A stretch of DNA of 64,000 bases, taken from the NCBI GenBank assembly GCA_038373885.1, contig JAWZYV010013274.1, forward strand, positions 1,674,001 through 1,738,000. Reading direction: 5' to 3'. This DNA comes from Cheiracanthium punctorium. Lineage: Eukaryota > Arthropoda > Arachnida > Araneae > Cheiracanthiidae. Below are positions 22,981 to 33,583 of the stretch, in pieces. A model generated the notes under the pieces. It was not told where the DNA came from, did not search any database, and saw only the letters and a program-made list of their open reading frames with translations. Positions within the stretch are counted from its first letter, which is position 1. Each line of letters opens with the position of its first letter. The position numbers and the translations under genes are program-made.

Positions 22981-23918
22981 CTTAGCTAAATAAATAAGGG
23001 TGGGATAATGCGGATTAACAATTATGCAGGTGTAAACTGACTGCACCGAGAAGCAGAAGAAAGCTTTCTCGTGAAAATAATCTTATTGTGTTAACATGCA
23101 TTATTCTAGATAAATAAGATATGCATTTCATGCGCAAATCAGACCGATAGTTTGGCTGATGAACTATCTAAAGCTGTAATAAGAATATCTAATTTAGATA
23201 TTAAAAATATCAAATGCATACAACTTATTTATTACAGTTAAATATACGAGTTAGCAGAAAATGTCTTGCAATAAATTAAAAAATATATTTCTTACATCTT
23301 GTTTGTGTATGTTTTAATTAATAATGCCTGTGGCCCTACACTTAGCTAGAAAAGTGTTTTTAGCTAATTTTGAAGAATTTTGTACGTCTTGTAGATTTAT
23401 CCCTTGAGTTTGTACACTTAACGTTTTCTTCCACTCATGTTTTTAATTACAGCAAGCCTACAAAGATTGTAATTTGCTTGTAAAAGAAAAGCCGCTTATT
23501 TAATTGGAATTTACTTTTTTTTATGATCTCAACATGAAGAAAACTTCAAAAATAAAATTTCTCAGAATTCGAATATCTTAAAATGTTTTGTAAACTTCTT
23601 TTTTTTAAATATGTTAACGGAATGTGTTGTACACCACTCTTTTGTACTACAAAAATCTCGCAAAGGCCAATGAATAAGAAAATTAGCTCCTAATTTTCAG
23701 GACCATTCATAAAACATTTGACAGCCGTATGTTAAACGTTTCTATTGTTTAATCTTAAATTTTACTTTGATTACTTATTTTCCCAGGGATTTTTGCGCTA
23801 GATTTTTAAAAATAAATTATGCTGGGTGGGGGGATTCCATTTAAATGTTTTTTTGCTTTGTTCCAGGAATTTCTTACAACTTTTCTTTTAACAATTCTTA
23901 AGTATTTGCTATTTAAAC
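22981..23918. other. AT-rich intronic DNA
   Basis: It is rich in TAATTA/ATTA-like words and unique by eye. Nothing was recognised. Confidence 0.45.
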
Positions 23919-24081
23919 CAATTAGTTCTTATAATCATTTAGAGGTAAAATTTACTTAAACTTGTACCATCTGTGGGTCACGATTCTTGATTACATTGAA
24001 AAGGGTGGATGAGACAAATAAAGCTGCAATTGAAATTGCCATACCATATGCCCAATATGTCATACATCCTAACATTGTTAA
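23919..24081 (+). repeat. Direct repeat copy A flanking the fold-back MITE
   Basis: 163 bp from CAATTAGTTCTTATAATCAT to AACATTGTTAA. It is nearly identical to 24768-24945, with two visible substitutions and two short gaps relative to that copy. In this copy the terminal TTAA is occupied by the MITE that starts at 24082. Confidence 0.92.
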
Positions 24082-24761
24082 CCCTTTAACGGGCACTTTT
24101 CCCGCTCTGGGAACACCAAACTCTGACATTTTGACTGTTGCCAGTCACGAAGAATAGATTTGATTTCTATAAAAATAGTTGCGGGTGGCATAGCTCCACG
24201 AGAATCCTTTACTTTTTAGCACGTCATTTCCCGTAAAAAAAATGGTCACGATTCTTTTTAACAATAGCTGACATCTGCTGGAAAATGGAAGAATGCGAGA
24301 ACAGCCAGATAGATTGCCCAAAGCTGAAAAAAGGGCAGCCGTTGCCATCGCTCAACTTAACTACCAGCAAGATGGCGGACGATCGAAACGTTCATCGCGG
24401 CCACAGATCTGGTCTCTAGAATGGTTGCGTCTCAAAGGATTAAAAACGAACCAATGATGTTTTAAACCCTTAAATTCAATTAGTAATACGTCTTCACCCA
24501 ATGCACTATGGACTAATACTAACGGTAAAGCTGTGTGTATTATGCAACTTTCAGAAAAAATTCATAAACACAAAATCGTTTTCAAAAATGGTCCGACCTG
24601 CTTAGGGAAAATATTCCACACAGATATAGACTTTTTTTTTACGCAGCTGGCTGTCCACGGGATGAACGTTTCGACTGTCCGCCATCTTGCTGGTAGTTAA
24701 GTCGAGCGATGGCAACGGCTCCCCTTTTTTCAGCATTGGGAAAGGGTTGCGCCTCAAAAGG
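24082..24761. mobile_element. piggyBac-like fold-back MITE, rearranged copy
   Basis: It starts CCCTTTAACGGGCA after TTAA (24078-24081) and ends GCGCCTCAAAAGG before TTAA (24762-24765). Left-half sequence (GCTCTGGGAACACCAAACTC ... CACAGATCTGG) runs to about 24423. Right-half sequence resumes at about 24649 (ACGCAGCTGGCTGT) and runs to the end. In between, about 225 bp starts with GTCTCAAAGGATTAA, itself an element-like end with TTAA at 24440-24443. It is either one element with an internal insertion or two abutting partial copies. Confidence 0.75.
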
Positions 24762-24767
24762 TTAAGT

Positions 24768-24945
24768 CAATTAGTTCTTATAATCATTTAGAGGCAAAAT
24801 TTACTTAAACTTGTACCATCTGTGGGTCACGATTCTTGATTATTCTTGATTACATTGAAAAGGGTGGATGGGACAAATAAAGCTGCAATTGAAATTGCCA
24901 TACCATATGCCCAATATGTCATACCATACATCCTAACATTGTTAA
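24768..24945 (+). repeat. Direct repeat copy B with empty TTAA site
   Basis: 178 bp homologous to 23919-24081. It carries a 10-bp internal duplication (ATTCTTGATT) and a 5-bp one (CCATA) absent from copy A, accounting for the 15-bp length difference. It ends AACATTGTTAACTC: the TTAA that is filled by the MITE in copy A is intact here. Confidence 0.92.
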
Positions 24946-26113
24946 CTCTTATCTCATCCGTCGCCTCCGCCTCCTCTGTGTGTTTCAACTCGGCTTCGCC
25001 CCCCCTCCCTGAATGGTTACCCCCATCTGTCTGCTGTGATATAAGAATGGAACATCTTTGGCATAGTCGTCCCCTGTTGGGGCCTCCAATCTCTTGTCAT
25101 CCGCCCAACATTTTTTTTTTTGTTCTTTCTTCTTTTTCCCAATCCCTGCCCAGCTCAGAAGCTGTTGCATCAACAAACAGCAGGGGGATTGTGAAATTTC
25201 GAATCCAGAAAAGTGCCGAAGGAAGGCGGGTTGGGTCAAAGTGCACTTTGAGTCATTTGCCTCCCGCCTACTTCATTTAATGCAGATTTCGGGGGGGGGG
25301 GGGGCGATCGAGTGTGTGTACATATATACATGCATACCTTAGCTACTGCATAGTGTTTTTTTTTTTTCCCTCCTCTCCTCTCCCACCACTTTCCCAGCAG
25401 GACACCGGATTTTGTGTATTTTTCTGTATTAAATCTTGTCTAGTTGAGAAGTTCGGATGCCGCTGCTTGTCTGTTTTCGCTCCTCCTCTGCATATTTGGA
25501 TGCTCTTGTTCTTATATTTTAAGTGTGCAAATCGGGAAATAGAGGGGGAGGGGGGAGGGTCTCTTAAGTAATCTGATGAAGTAGTTTAGTATATTTGCAG
25601 TGGCAGATCCGGGTTTGGGGAAGGAAAAAAAAAAAAAGAAACAGGAGGGGCTACTTGTCCTACCGTTGACAAAAATTAAGTTTTTCTAAGCGTGGGTCAA
25701 GTATTTTTGATACATACAGATAAGGTTTAAGGATGGTGCGGCGCATGGTTACCAAATATGTGATGATTAAACTTCATACGTTTGTGCCTCACTATTTAGA
25801 TCTTGATAAGTAAAAAGGATACGATTCTTTTTCGAACTTCGAAAAGTTATGCTTAAGCTCTGCGACCGAATTTTCATAAAAGTGCAGGAAAAGCAAGAAA
25901 AAAAAGGAAAGAAGAAAAACATGTAAAATGCCACTATAAATCGCAAAAGAAAGAAAAAAACTAATTTTCTTTTTTAAAGGAGCGCTACAGCTCCATTGTA
26001 CTTAAGTGCCCGGTAGCAGTTTTTTGTATACATCTTCAGCAAGAGTATCACAAACCAGTGTTCATCTGCAACATTTATGATCCCTGAATAACATACTGTT
26101 AGATCAATCCAAT
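24946..26113. other. Intronic DNA, pyrimidine- and G-rich patches, hAT scrap at 25598
   Basis: 24950-25270 is C/T-rich and unique, with long open frames in three frames, as expected from low stop density rather than coding. A G12 run lies near 25290. CAGTGGCAGATCCGGG at 25598 looks like a hAT left end without a partner. Confidence 0.45.
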
Positions 26114-26117
26114 TTAA

Positions 26118-26316
26118 CCCTTTCAGGTCTTGCGTCCATAATTGAGGACACAAAAATCGTCTATACTACGGTCCGGAATGGATCTCCTAAATCTTGCACA
26201 TAAAGATTTAATGATCAGGATATTTTTATTTTATATTTTTAATAACTGTTTTTAATCTGTTCTCTAAAGGAAAATTATTTAATTCAAAGAAGTTATTTAT
26301 TCAGGTATGAAAGCTA
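26118..26316 (+). mobile_element. piggyBac-like MITE, second family, copy 1
   Basis: It starts CCCTTTCAGGTCTTGCGTCC after TTAA (26114-26117). The interior has TAATTGAGGACACAAAAATC and GATTTAATGATCAGGATATT. The right end (TCAGGTATGAAAGCTATAG) is degraded from AGGTCTGAAAGGGTT. Related copies lie at 33367-33579 (reverse) and around 38570-38854. Confidence 0.65.
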
Positions 26317-26601
26317 TAGAATAATCTGCAGCGCCTGCTGAGAGAGAGGTGCATGATTTTGGTTTATTTAACATACGCGCTTGTGTGCAAAACCTGTTTC
26401 ACAGTGGGACATTCAAAGAAATATTCTTAGAAGCTACTATAGAGGTCTCGAAAGCGATATCACTGCCGTAGCATTTGGCCCGTAATTACTACCATTTTTT
26501 AACGGTTAATTTGATTGCATCTCGAACTATATTTTAATTATTTGTGTTGTCCTTCGTCATGGCATAGTTAGATTCCACGGAAATCGGGCTACGCCGAGAT
26601 C

Positions 26602-26787
26602 CAGTGGCGTAGCCAATGGGGGGGGATGGGGGGGGGTTCATGACCCCATGAAGAACTTTTTGCCATACAAATGTATATTCTTCACTCCCTTCCCTTATCA
26701 CACTCATGTATGTGTACTATATGTGAATTGCAGTAGTCATAACCCCCATCCCCCCTCCCGAATGAAAATTTTCTGGCTACGCCACTG
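26602..26787. mobile_element. hAT-type MITE, CAGTGGCGTAGCCA family
   Basis: The 186-bp element starts CAGTGGCGTAGCCAATGGGG and ends CTGGCTACGCCACTG, with a perfect 8-bp target duplication CCGAGATC (26594-26601 and 26788-26795). Subterminal G8/C6 runs make both ends strongly GC-biased. This terminus is a familiar one among arthropod hAT MITEs. Confidence 0.92.
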
Positions 26788-26795
26788 CCGAGATC

Positions 26796-27375
26796 CACTC
26801 GTGGCACGAAGTTTCCTCCGTAAAAATGCAGTGTTAAAATTTGAAGAATGCGAACTCTTCCGTCAAAAATAGAACGAACAAATGTTTTTTGGTTATTGTT
26901 TCCAAACTTGACTTTCCCTTCTGAGCATGACGGTTCAGTGGCCATAAAGCTAAACTTTACACACACTCTGGGAGGGGGGGGGGATGGAAAGCAAAGCACA
27001 TCCCCGGAACCAATATTTATCTGCCAGAACCTCTTCGAAATGAATCACTGGACTCCACGAGCCGTGAAGGAGCATTTCACACTTTCACGCATTCTTCACC
27101 CCCTCCTTTCCCGACATCAGAAGTATGTTTTCTGTATCACAATGGCAAGAGTTATTCGGAACTGTGCCAAGTTCCACACGTCCGTTCGTCCGACCCAAAA
27201 GAAAACCTAGGCTGGCTCTAAACTGCAGGTTGCGGGATGGAGGAAAAATAAAATCTCCCTTGTTGTCGATCGGGAGAAGGGCATGTCTTTTTTTTCCCCA
27301 AGTTTGAAAAATTGCTGCATTTTTCAGTCGTTGTGCTGTAAAGGAGTGTGGGTTTTATAAGGTGCGGATGATAGT
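26796..27375. other. Intronic DNA, no gene recognised
   Basis: A unique stretch with overlapping open frames in several frames on both strands. None has a recognisable domain or splice context. Confidence 0.4.
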
Positions 27376-27379
27376 TTAA

Positions 27380-27854
27380 CCCTTTCAGGCGCAACCCTTT
27401 TCCAATGCTGAAAAAAGGGCAGCCGTTGCCATCGCTCGACTTAACTACCAGCAAGATGGCGGACGATCGAAACGTTCATCGCGTGCCACAGATCTAAAGA
27501 CCCAGCTGCGTCAAAAAAGGGTCTCTAGATCTGTGGCACGCGATGAACGTTTCGATCGTCCGCCATCTTGCTGGTAGTTAAGTCAAGCGATGGCAACGGC
27601 TGCCCTTTTTTCAGCATTGGACAATCTATCCAGCTGTTCTCCCATTCTTCCATTTTTCAGCAGATATCAGTGCTGTTAAAAATAGTCGTGACAATTTTTT
27701 CACGGGAAATGACGTGCTGAAAAGTAAAAGATTCTCGTGGAGCTATGTGACCCGCAACTATTTTTATAGAAATCCAATCTATTCTTCGTGACTGGCACCA
27801 GTGTAAATGTCAGAGTTTGGTGATCCCAGAGCGGGACCACTGCGCGTTAAAGGG
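27380..27854 (+). mobile_element. piggyBac-like fold-back MITE, complete copy with TTAA duplication
   Basis: The 475-bp element is bounded by TTAA on both sides (27376-27379 and 27855-27858). Ends are CCCTTTCAGGCGCA and TGCGCGTTAAAGGG. The left part is a giant inverted repeat: 27402-27503 and 27519-27620 are reverse complements over about 102 bp with few mismatches, separated by 15 nt. The remainder (CCAGCTGTTCTCCC ... CCCAGAGCGGGACC) is single copy. No transposase is encoded. TTAA target and CCC termini are piggyBac hallmarks. Confidence 0.88.
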
Positions 27855-27860
27855 TTAAGG

Positions 27861-27975
27861 CAGGGTTCCTTAAACTTTTTGGTGTGGGGACCCCCATAAT
27901 ATTTACGAAAAATTTTTGGGGCACCATGAGCATTGCGATAATCAGTTACACGCGTGTTTGAAACTGACAGTTTCT
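27861..27975 (+). mobile_element. hAT terminal fragment (CAGGGTTCCTTAAAC)
   Basis: It begins two bases after the TTAA of the preceding MITE with CAGGGTTCCTTAAACTTTTT, a common hAT-type left end, followed by GGGGACCCCC. No right end was found. Confidence 0.5.
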
Positions 27976-28247
27976 CCACTTGTAATGTAATATACTATTG
28001 CAGTTCTAGGTCATTAATTTTAAGATATAGAGCGATGTGAAAATTTTAAATAAGTAACAATCTTAAAAATATAATAGAATTATAAAAATAAATTCAATTA
28101 TTTGGATAAATTCGGACATTAACTGTAGTCTGTCCATTAAGTTTAGCCGTTTGGAAGGTCACTCACTACCGAGAAAAGCCACTTCCTTCTAGCAGCTCAT
28201 ATGTGAGGATTAACGGAAAAAAATCATGTGATTTTAGTACAAATAAA

Positions 28248-28457
28248 CTAATTATGTCGGACACTTCTAAATTTTAAAACTGTCTCTTTACAAGCTGTAC
28301 TACATACTGAAATAAACGATAAACCTGTATCCGTTTCAAAACTTTTAGAAAAAATTCTAAAAAATCGGAAATTTTCACAAAACGTGTCAGTCTTCGAAAA
28401 TTCCTGCAGCTCCGATCCATGTTCAAGATTTTTTTCCGAAAATTTCACAAAAGGCAC
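28248..28457 (-). repeat. Dispersed repeat, unclassified ~200-bp family, copy 2
   Basis: Homologous to 2445-2640 in reverse orientation. The minus-strand open frame (FSEKNLEHGSEL ... FISVCSTACKET) mirrors the frame of that copy (LSEKVLKTENL ... FITVCSETCKES). Additional short matches to TCTCTTTACAAG(T/C)TGTACT occur at 57920 and 58225. Confidence 0.5.
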
Positions 28458-28723
28458 AGCTTTTTCGCGTATTGCAGTGTGTAAAGCAGCTTATGAAGAA
28501 CCATTTGGAATTTTTTGGAGACCATGGCGCTATTAGTTTATTTCAATTTGTGTACAAGACTAAAAATAGTTTTTTTCTTCGAGGAGTGTGCCTGCTTACT
28601 CTTAATCATATTATTATATCTTGGCAAAATTGTCGACACCGCAGGGCAACGCACTTCTTCAATATTCATTTCATTTGATACACTTTGGTTTTATGACGGT
28701 TAACGAAAAAAAAAAAATCTTAA

Positions 28724-29217
28724 CCCTTTAACGCGCAGTGTTCCCGCTCTGGGAACACCAAACTCTGACATTTTGACTGTTGCCAGTCACGAAGAATAGA
28801 TTTGATTTCTAAAAAAATAGTTGCGGGTGACATAGCTCCACGAGAATCCTTTACTTTTTAGCACGTCATTTCCCGTAAAAAAAAGTTGTCACTATTATTT
28901 TTAATAGCACTGACATCTGCTTGAAAAATGGAAGAATGCGAGAACAGCTGGATAGGTTGCCCAATGCTAGAAAAAAGGGCAGCCATTGCCATCGCTCGAC
29001 GTAACTACCAGCAAGATGGCGGACGATCGAAACGTTCATCGCGTGCCACAGATCTAGAGACCCTTTTGTGACGCAGCTGGCTGTGCGCAAAAAAGGGTCT
29101 CTAGATCTGTGGCACGCGATGAACGTTTCGATCGTCCGCCATCTTGCTGGTAGTTAAGTCGAGCGATGGCAACGGTTGCCCTTTTTTCAGCATTGGGAAA
29201 GGGTTGCGCCTCAAAGC
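28724..29217 (-). mobile_element. piggyBac-like fold-back MITE, inverted second copy
   Basis: Same family as 27380-27854 but in the opposite orientation. It starts CCCTTTAACGCGCAGTG after TTAA (28720-28723) and ends GGGTTGCGCCTCAAAG, where the terminal GGGTTAA has decayed. Its inverted arms are about 108 bp (28960-29067 and 29090-29197) with a spacer of about 22 nt containing CAGCTGGCTGTG. It is about 94% alike by eye to the first copy over the single-copy part. Confidence 0.85.
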
Positions 29218-29579
29218 GTTGTGCAAGACGAAAATGTAAAATTACTGAAAAATTTGGCGACCTCTGCTGCAGGTCTTGCCACCCACAGTTTACTGGTTTA
29301 AGACTTATTGCTAAATCCAAAATGGATTTAAATTGATAATTGTTACACGGTAATAAGATGTACTTAGATAAAACTGTTAAAGATTTGAATGACACTCTTG
29401 ATTTCTTTTCTTTCTTTCTTTTTTTTTTCATCAAACCTTAACAGCCAAACTTTTATTCGTCAGATTGTGACTTGCTAGTTTTTAAGTGTCAGGTTTTAAA
29501 TGCTACAACGTCATGTAAATTATAATATTACACTTGAAGTAGAGCGCCTCGTAATATTAGGGCCGTGGCAATGGAGTGG

Positions 29580-29650
29580 TTAACCCTTTCAGGCGCATGC
29601 ATTTCTATCACATTCTCCAGATACCTGAAGGGATGAATAAATTTCTAACA
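29580..29650 (+). mobile_element. piggyBac-like terminal fragment
   Basis: TTAACCCTTTCAGGCGCATG at 29580 repeats the left end of the fold-back family and then diverges. ACCTGAAGGGATGAATAA at about 29621 might be a decayed right end of a very short derivative. Confidence 0.5.
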
Positions 29651-29741
29651 TCATTTTGATGAATACTACATGCCTTATCCTCAAATATCATGCAAAATCG
29701 GCGTTTCAATTTGTGCAAGTCAAATTTATTATATGCGGCAC

Positions 29742-29904
29742 CAAGGGCGGATTAAAGGGGGGCGGAGGGGGCGACGCCCCCCTCCCGAGACAAAAGAAAT
29801 TAATGTAAAAGATCCTATTTTACTTCCATAAAATGGACGTATATGCCAATCTTCTAACTAACCGCCCCCCCCCCTTCCGAGAAACTTGCAGTAATCCGCC
29901 ACTG
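29742..29904. mobile_element. hAT-type MITE, CA(A/G)GGGCGGATTA family
   Basis: It starts CAAGGGCGGATTAAAGGGG and ends GTAATCCGCCACTG, inverted with few mismatches. Flanks TGCGGCAC and TGTGGCAG match at 6 of 8 positions, consistent with an old 8-bp duplication. Subterminal G and C runs resemble the element at 26602. Confidence 0.75.
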
Positions 29905-30153
29905 TGTGGCAGAATGGAGAGAACTTCCTAACTAATGTTCATGTATTTTTCGATCGTCAGTGAAAACCATTAGAAATTCGACCTGGAGAAACCATCTGAC
30001 CTTCAGACCCTGAAGGTTGCGCGATCTATCTTCGACCAGCTAACCGTTGGTAAGTGTACGTTAAATCCACGATTCCGCAAATCATCTTGATGGTTGCTTG
30101 AAGTTTCTGAGGGGATGCCAGCTTTCATCTTTGGGATCATGCAAGACTTAAAA

Positions 30154-30258
30154 TAGGACTGTCTCGTCTCGCCAAACCTCCGTGCAGTGGTGGGAAACAA
30201 ACCTTCTCGTCTGTCATCACAAATGTCCATTCTCTGTCTCGTCTCGCATGTATCCCTA
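30154..30258. mobile_element. hAT-type MITE, GCGAGACGAGAC family, short copy
   Basis: It runs TAGGACTGTCTCGTCTCGCC ... TGTCTCGTCTCGCATGTATCCCTA. It shares GCAGTGGT with copy 1 at 153. Target duplication is not recognisable. Confidence 0.6.
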
Positions 30259-31487
30259 TTCAATAAATCTTTCCCTCTGATGGCATTTTAAATTTGACGG
30301 GCAAAGCTTCAGGAAGAGCAGAAGTATAGCTCTGAATGGCACTTCATGTGGGGGACATCAGCAGCCCACTCCTGGCAAGCACCATTATGATACTGGCACA
30401 GTACCACTGTGTAAAAATATGACAAAACGATGCTGAAAATATCGCAATCGTATTATTACCGAATTCAAGCTTAATAAAGTAGATATAAAAATATCAAGGT
30501 TAGTAAGTCATTCTGAATGGATTGTTTTGAGTGTGTATGATTGTCTTTTTTTTTTCTAATCGTAACTAATGATAAAATTTCAAAAGCAAGTTTGCGCGAT
30601 AAAAACAATAAACGTGCATCCTCTTAAACGAAATTTTTAAGAAGCAAAATTCCTCAAGACTCGGAATATTTTTCTTTGTGGGACACATTTCAAGTTTATT
30701 TATTTTTTTAAAATAAAGAATTGTTCACATAAATGACAATTTTTTTAGAATTATACTATTGAATTTTGTGTTTGAAACCACTAATAGTCTTTAATTTTAC
30801 TGCAAAGTTTTCCTTAAGATATTAAATGTGTGTGTAATCTTAGATCTAAAACAGAAATAAACTGATGCATTAGTAAACTTTGAAAAATGTTCAATTTTTC
30901 TGTGTCCTGTTATCACGGTCTCAAAGAAAAGATTAGACACGGGATATTGCGTGGTTATACTACTATACTATAAGTTTTGCTTTTGATTAAATGTGCAGTA
31001 GGGGTTTATTTTGTGCGAATTTAGAGAAAAGTGGAGTTTTTTTTTTTTTTTTTGAAATACAGTCCAGGACATTCTAAAGTTTTGCATGTATGTTTATTAT
31101 AGAGTTATAATGATATTTTTAAGTGAGAGGTGTGGGGGGGGGCATAGTAAAATTAAAAAAAGAACTCCATTGGTATGTCGAGTTCTAATTGAGGGAGTTC
31201 AAGCTAATGTTTGTGGCTGTTTCTTATTATATCTATAGAAATGTTTAAAATTTTAAGGGGGCAATCTATATAGATATAGCAAAACCTGCCACTATTTTTA
31301 CAGTGAACAGATCGCCTATGATAGTTACTTAATTCTAGTTTCGCAACTACCCCTGTATCTCTTGGTGGGCAATTCAATATCATGTACCGGATGGAAAATA
31401 AAGTTTTGTGATGCATTATCATTTTTCCTCCTTAACATCCTGTTTTTTAGTGTTTTTATTTTAATTTTAAATCCATCCAAATCGATG
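30259..31487. other. AT-rich intronic DNA
   Basis: Unique sequence with a T17 run near 31040 and a G8 run near 31134. Nothing coding was recognised. Confidence 0.5.
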
Positions 31488-31489
31488 TA

Positions 31490-31637
31490 CAGAGAAACCT
31501 CTGAAAGTTGGACACTAGTGGTTCCCACCAAAAAGTGATCAACTTACAGGGAGGCATGTTCCAATATTATGGCCTAGTTCCATTCCCCCAAAAAGTGTCC
31601 AACTTAGAGGGGAGTTTTAAGTTGGAAAGTCCCGCTG
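31490..31637. mobile_element. pogo-like MITE, CAG(T)GGAACCTC family, copy with TA duplication
   Basis: The 148-bp element starts CAGAGAAACCTCTGAAAGTT and ends GTCCCGCTG, flanked by TA on both sides. Interior copies of AAGTTGGACAC / GTGTCCAACTT are iterated. CAG termini at a TA target and the GAAACCTC motif are pogo/Tigger-type (Tc1-mariner). Confidence 0.75.
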
Positions 31638-31708
31638 TATTTGACTTAGAATATAATTTTTTAAAACTCATTTTTAATGTGTAGTTTATATTTTAAACTA
31701 TGTATTTT

Positions 31709-31813
31709 TTCAGTTCAGCAGATTAGTTTTGGGTAAAATCAAGGATTAACTTTTGCATTTTGCATGGGGACAGGAATTTTAATATTGCCTTAATTCAAAT
31801 CTGCTGAACTGAA
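31709..31813. repeat. 16-bp inverted repeat with 73-bp spacer
   Basis: TTCAGTTCAGCAGATT (31709-31724) and AATCTGCTGAACTGAA (31798-31813) are exact reverse complements. It could be a very small TIR element or a stem-loop. Confidence 0.75.
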
Positions 31814-31888
31814 GCAGTCTGTATTATCACCACTTCAATGTATATAGACGCACTAAAATGTTTGATTCTTCTAAAAGACACTGTTTGT

Positions 31889-31889
31889 G

Positions 31890-31930
<41 letters not shown>

Positions 31931-31946
31931 ACACACACTCACACAC
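31889..31946. repeat. Compound (TC)n-(AC)n microsatellite
   Basis: CTCTCTCT repeats pass into ACACAC repeats with a few interruptions. Confidence 0.95.
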
Positions 31947-33135
31947 TATTTTGTGTCCATATTGAATATAAATTCCTACTGCGAGTCTTGACTGCATAAC
32001 TGATCCAAAATATTTTCGAAAGTCCCTTAAAAAAATACTCAGCTATTGTACGGCCCCCTCCCCCCCCCTTTTTTTTTCAGATCAAACATAAAATCTTTTT
32101 CTTGGGAATCTAAATAAAACTGGCGCCCAGATGGGCTGCCCCAATCTTCAACCAAACAGGGCCCACACAGTGACACTTCAATCTTCTCAATTTGAAGTGT
32201 TTTGGATCCTCTTCACTCCGTTTAGTTGCTGAAGCATTCTCTTCCCCCCCCCCCCTCACCCAGCCCATGGAAGCCAAAGAAGCGGAGTAGAGAAAGCATT
32301 GGCCCCTTGAATTCTGTGGGAAGCACGCATAGGGGAAGGGGGAGTACAAACGGAATAATCGAAAGTGATTGACGCTGTTTCACGTGAACTTTGTTAGCTG
32401 GTCACACCTATTTCAGCCCACCATTGTCCGTTTTGACCACAATGGTCAGTGGGGGCATGTGCAAGGTGATCTGAAAAGGATTCAGCAAGAGATGGGCATC
32501 TGGAAAATTGGTTGGGAAGTGTTGAAGGGATAAAAGGTTTGAGCTATTTCGCTCAGTCAAGTTTTGATATTTTTCTGCTGTATTATTTGAGTTGAAAGAT
32601 GTTCCCCTTTATTTATTATATTTATTTTACCGTAATATAGAAAAATGTATGTAATATATATCATACTTAACTGAACTCACAATTATCTGACGAATTTGAA
32701 AGTTAATTAATTAACCTGTATTTAGAGATTTTTTGTGAATCTGTCGGAACACTTGAAAAATTATTGGATTGCTGGTATATTCGTGCATTGCTAAACTAAA
32801 GTTTTTTTTTCTTATTGCCCTACTTATATTAAACCGTAGTCTTAGAGTTGCTTATATTAAACTGTTGATGACTGGTTGCTATAAGTTGGTCAGTAGATCA
32901 TAGAACAAACGTTTCTTTGTGCTGTGAATTGGTATACACTTTCGCCTCGGTTTTAAACGATTATTTTCTAAAAATTTCAAGGCTAAATATTTAAAACTTC
33001 TCAATCAGTGTAAAGCTCTTTTTAAAATGTGCCGGTTGTTGTAGTAAAATCTGTTGTAAAATTTAACTTCTTTATAGTTGTATTTTTTCAGTTCGTAGCA
33101 GTCATTGATTAGTACAATCAGTTAAACTCAGGCCA
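31947..33135. other. Intronic DNA with pyrimidine and C runs
   Basis: C/T runs near 32050 and 32244; otherwise unique. The minus-strand frame at 32110-32349 is not recognisable. Confidence 0.45.
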
Positions 33136-33143
33136 TTGTACAT

Positions 33144-33328
33144 CAGATATGGGCAACTTCCGGCTATCGGGCTGGATGTGGCCCGCCCGGCTTTTGATCG
33201 GGTCCGCGGAATATATCTAAGCCCCATATAAGCCATTCAAAATGTCATAAATCCCAATTAAACGACCCGCGACGTCGCTAACAATCCTAAAGTTCAGCCC
33301 GCAACTTTCCAAAGGTTACCCATACCTG
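33144..33328. mobile_element. hAT-type MITE, CAGATATGGGCAAC family, copy 1
   Basis: It starts CAGATATGGGCAACTTCCGG and ends AAGGTTACCCATACCTG. Flanks TTGTACAT (33136-33143) and GCGTACAT (33329-33336) agree at 6 of 8 positions. The interior has GGCCCGCC...TTTTGATCGGGTCCGC, shared in reverse sense with 49112-49301. Confidence 0.82.
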
Positions 33329-33362
33329 GCGTACATAATGTTTTTATTTATTTTTTATCGTA

Positions 33363-33583
33363 TTGACCCTTTCAGGCTTGATTAAGTAATTTCTCTTTGA
33401 ATTATTTTTATTTATTTTTGATAATAGATTAAATTAATTAAAAACATGAACCTCAAAATCTTGTTTATTAAATTTTCGAGGAAATTTGTTTCTTTATGTG
33501 CTCAAATTAGGGCATCCATCCTGAACGATAGTATAGGTAATATTTTTGTCCTCAATTGTGGACCCTTGAAAGAAAACGGTTAA
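33363..33583 (-). mobile_element. piggyBac-like MITE, second family, copy 2 (reverse)
   Basis: Left end TTGA-CCCTTTCAGGCTTGATTAA; right end TTTGTCCTCAATTGTGGACC, then CTTGAAAG and TTAA at 33580-33583. The right part is the reverse complement of the left part of 26118-26316, with a block missing before CTTGAAAG. It lies just 35 bp after the hAT MITE at 33144. Confidence 0.65.

Noticed and set aside
24846..25280. 144-codon plus-strand open frame
   Set aside because: It starts inside duplicated non-coding DNA and continues into a C/T-rich stretch with low stop density. Three frames are open at once and no domain is seen.
28866..29434. Open frames through the fold-back MITE
   Set aside because: Sequence is the inverted arms of a non-coding element; repeats of the same peptide on both strands follow from the palindrome.
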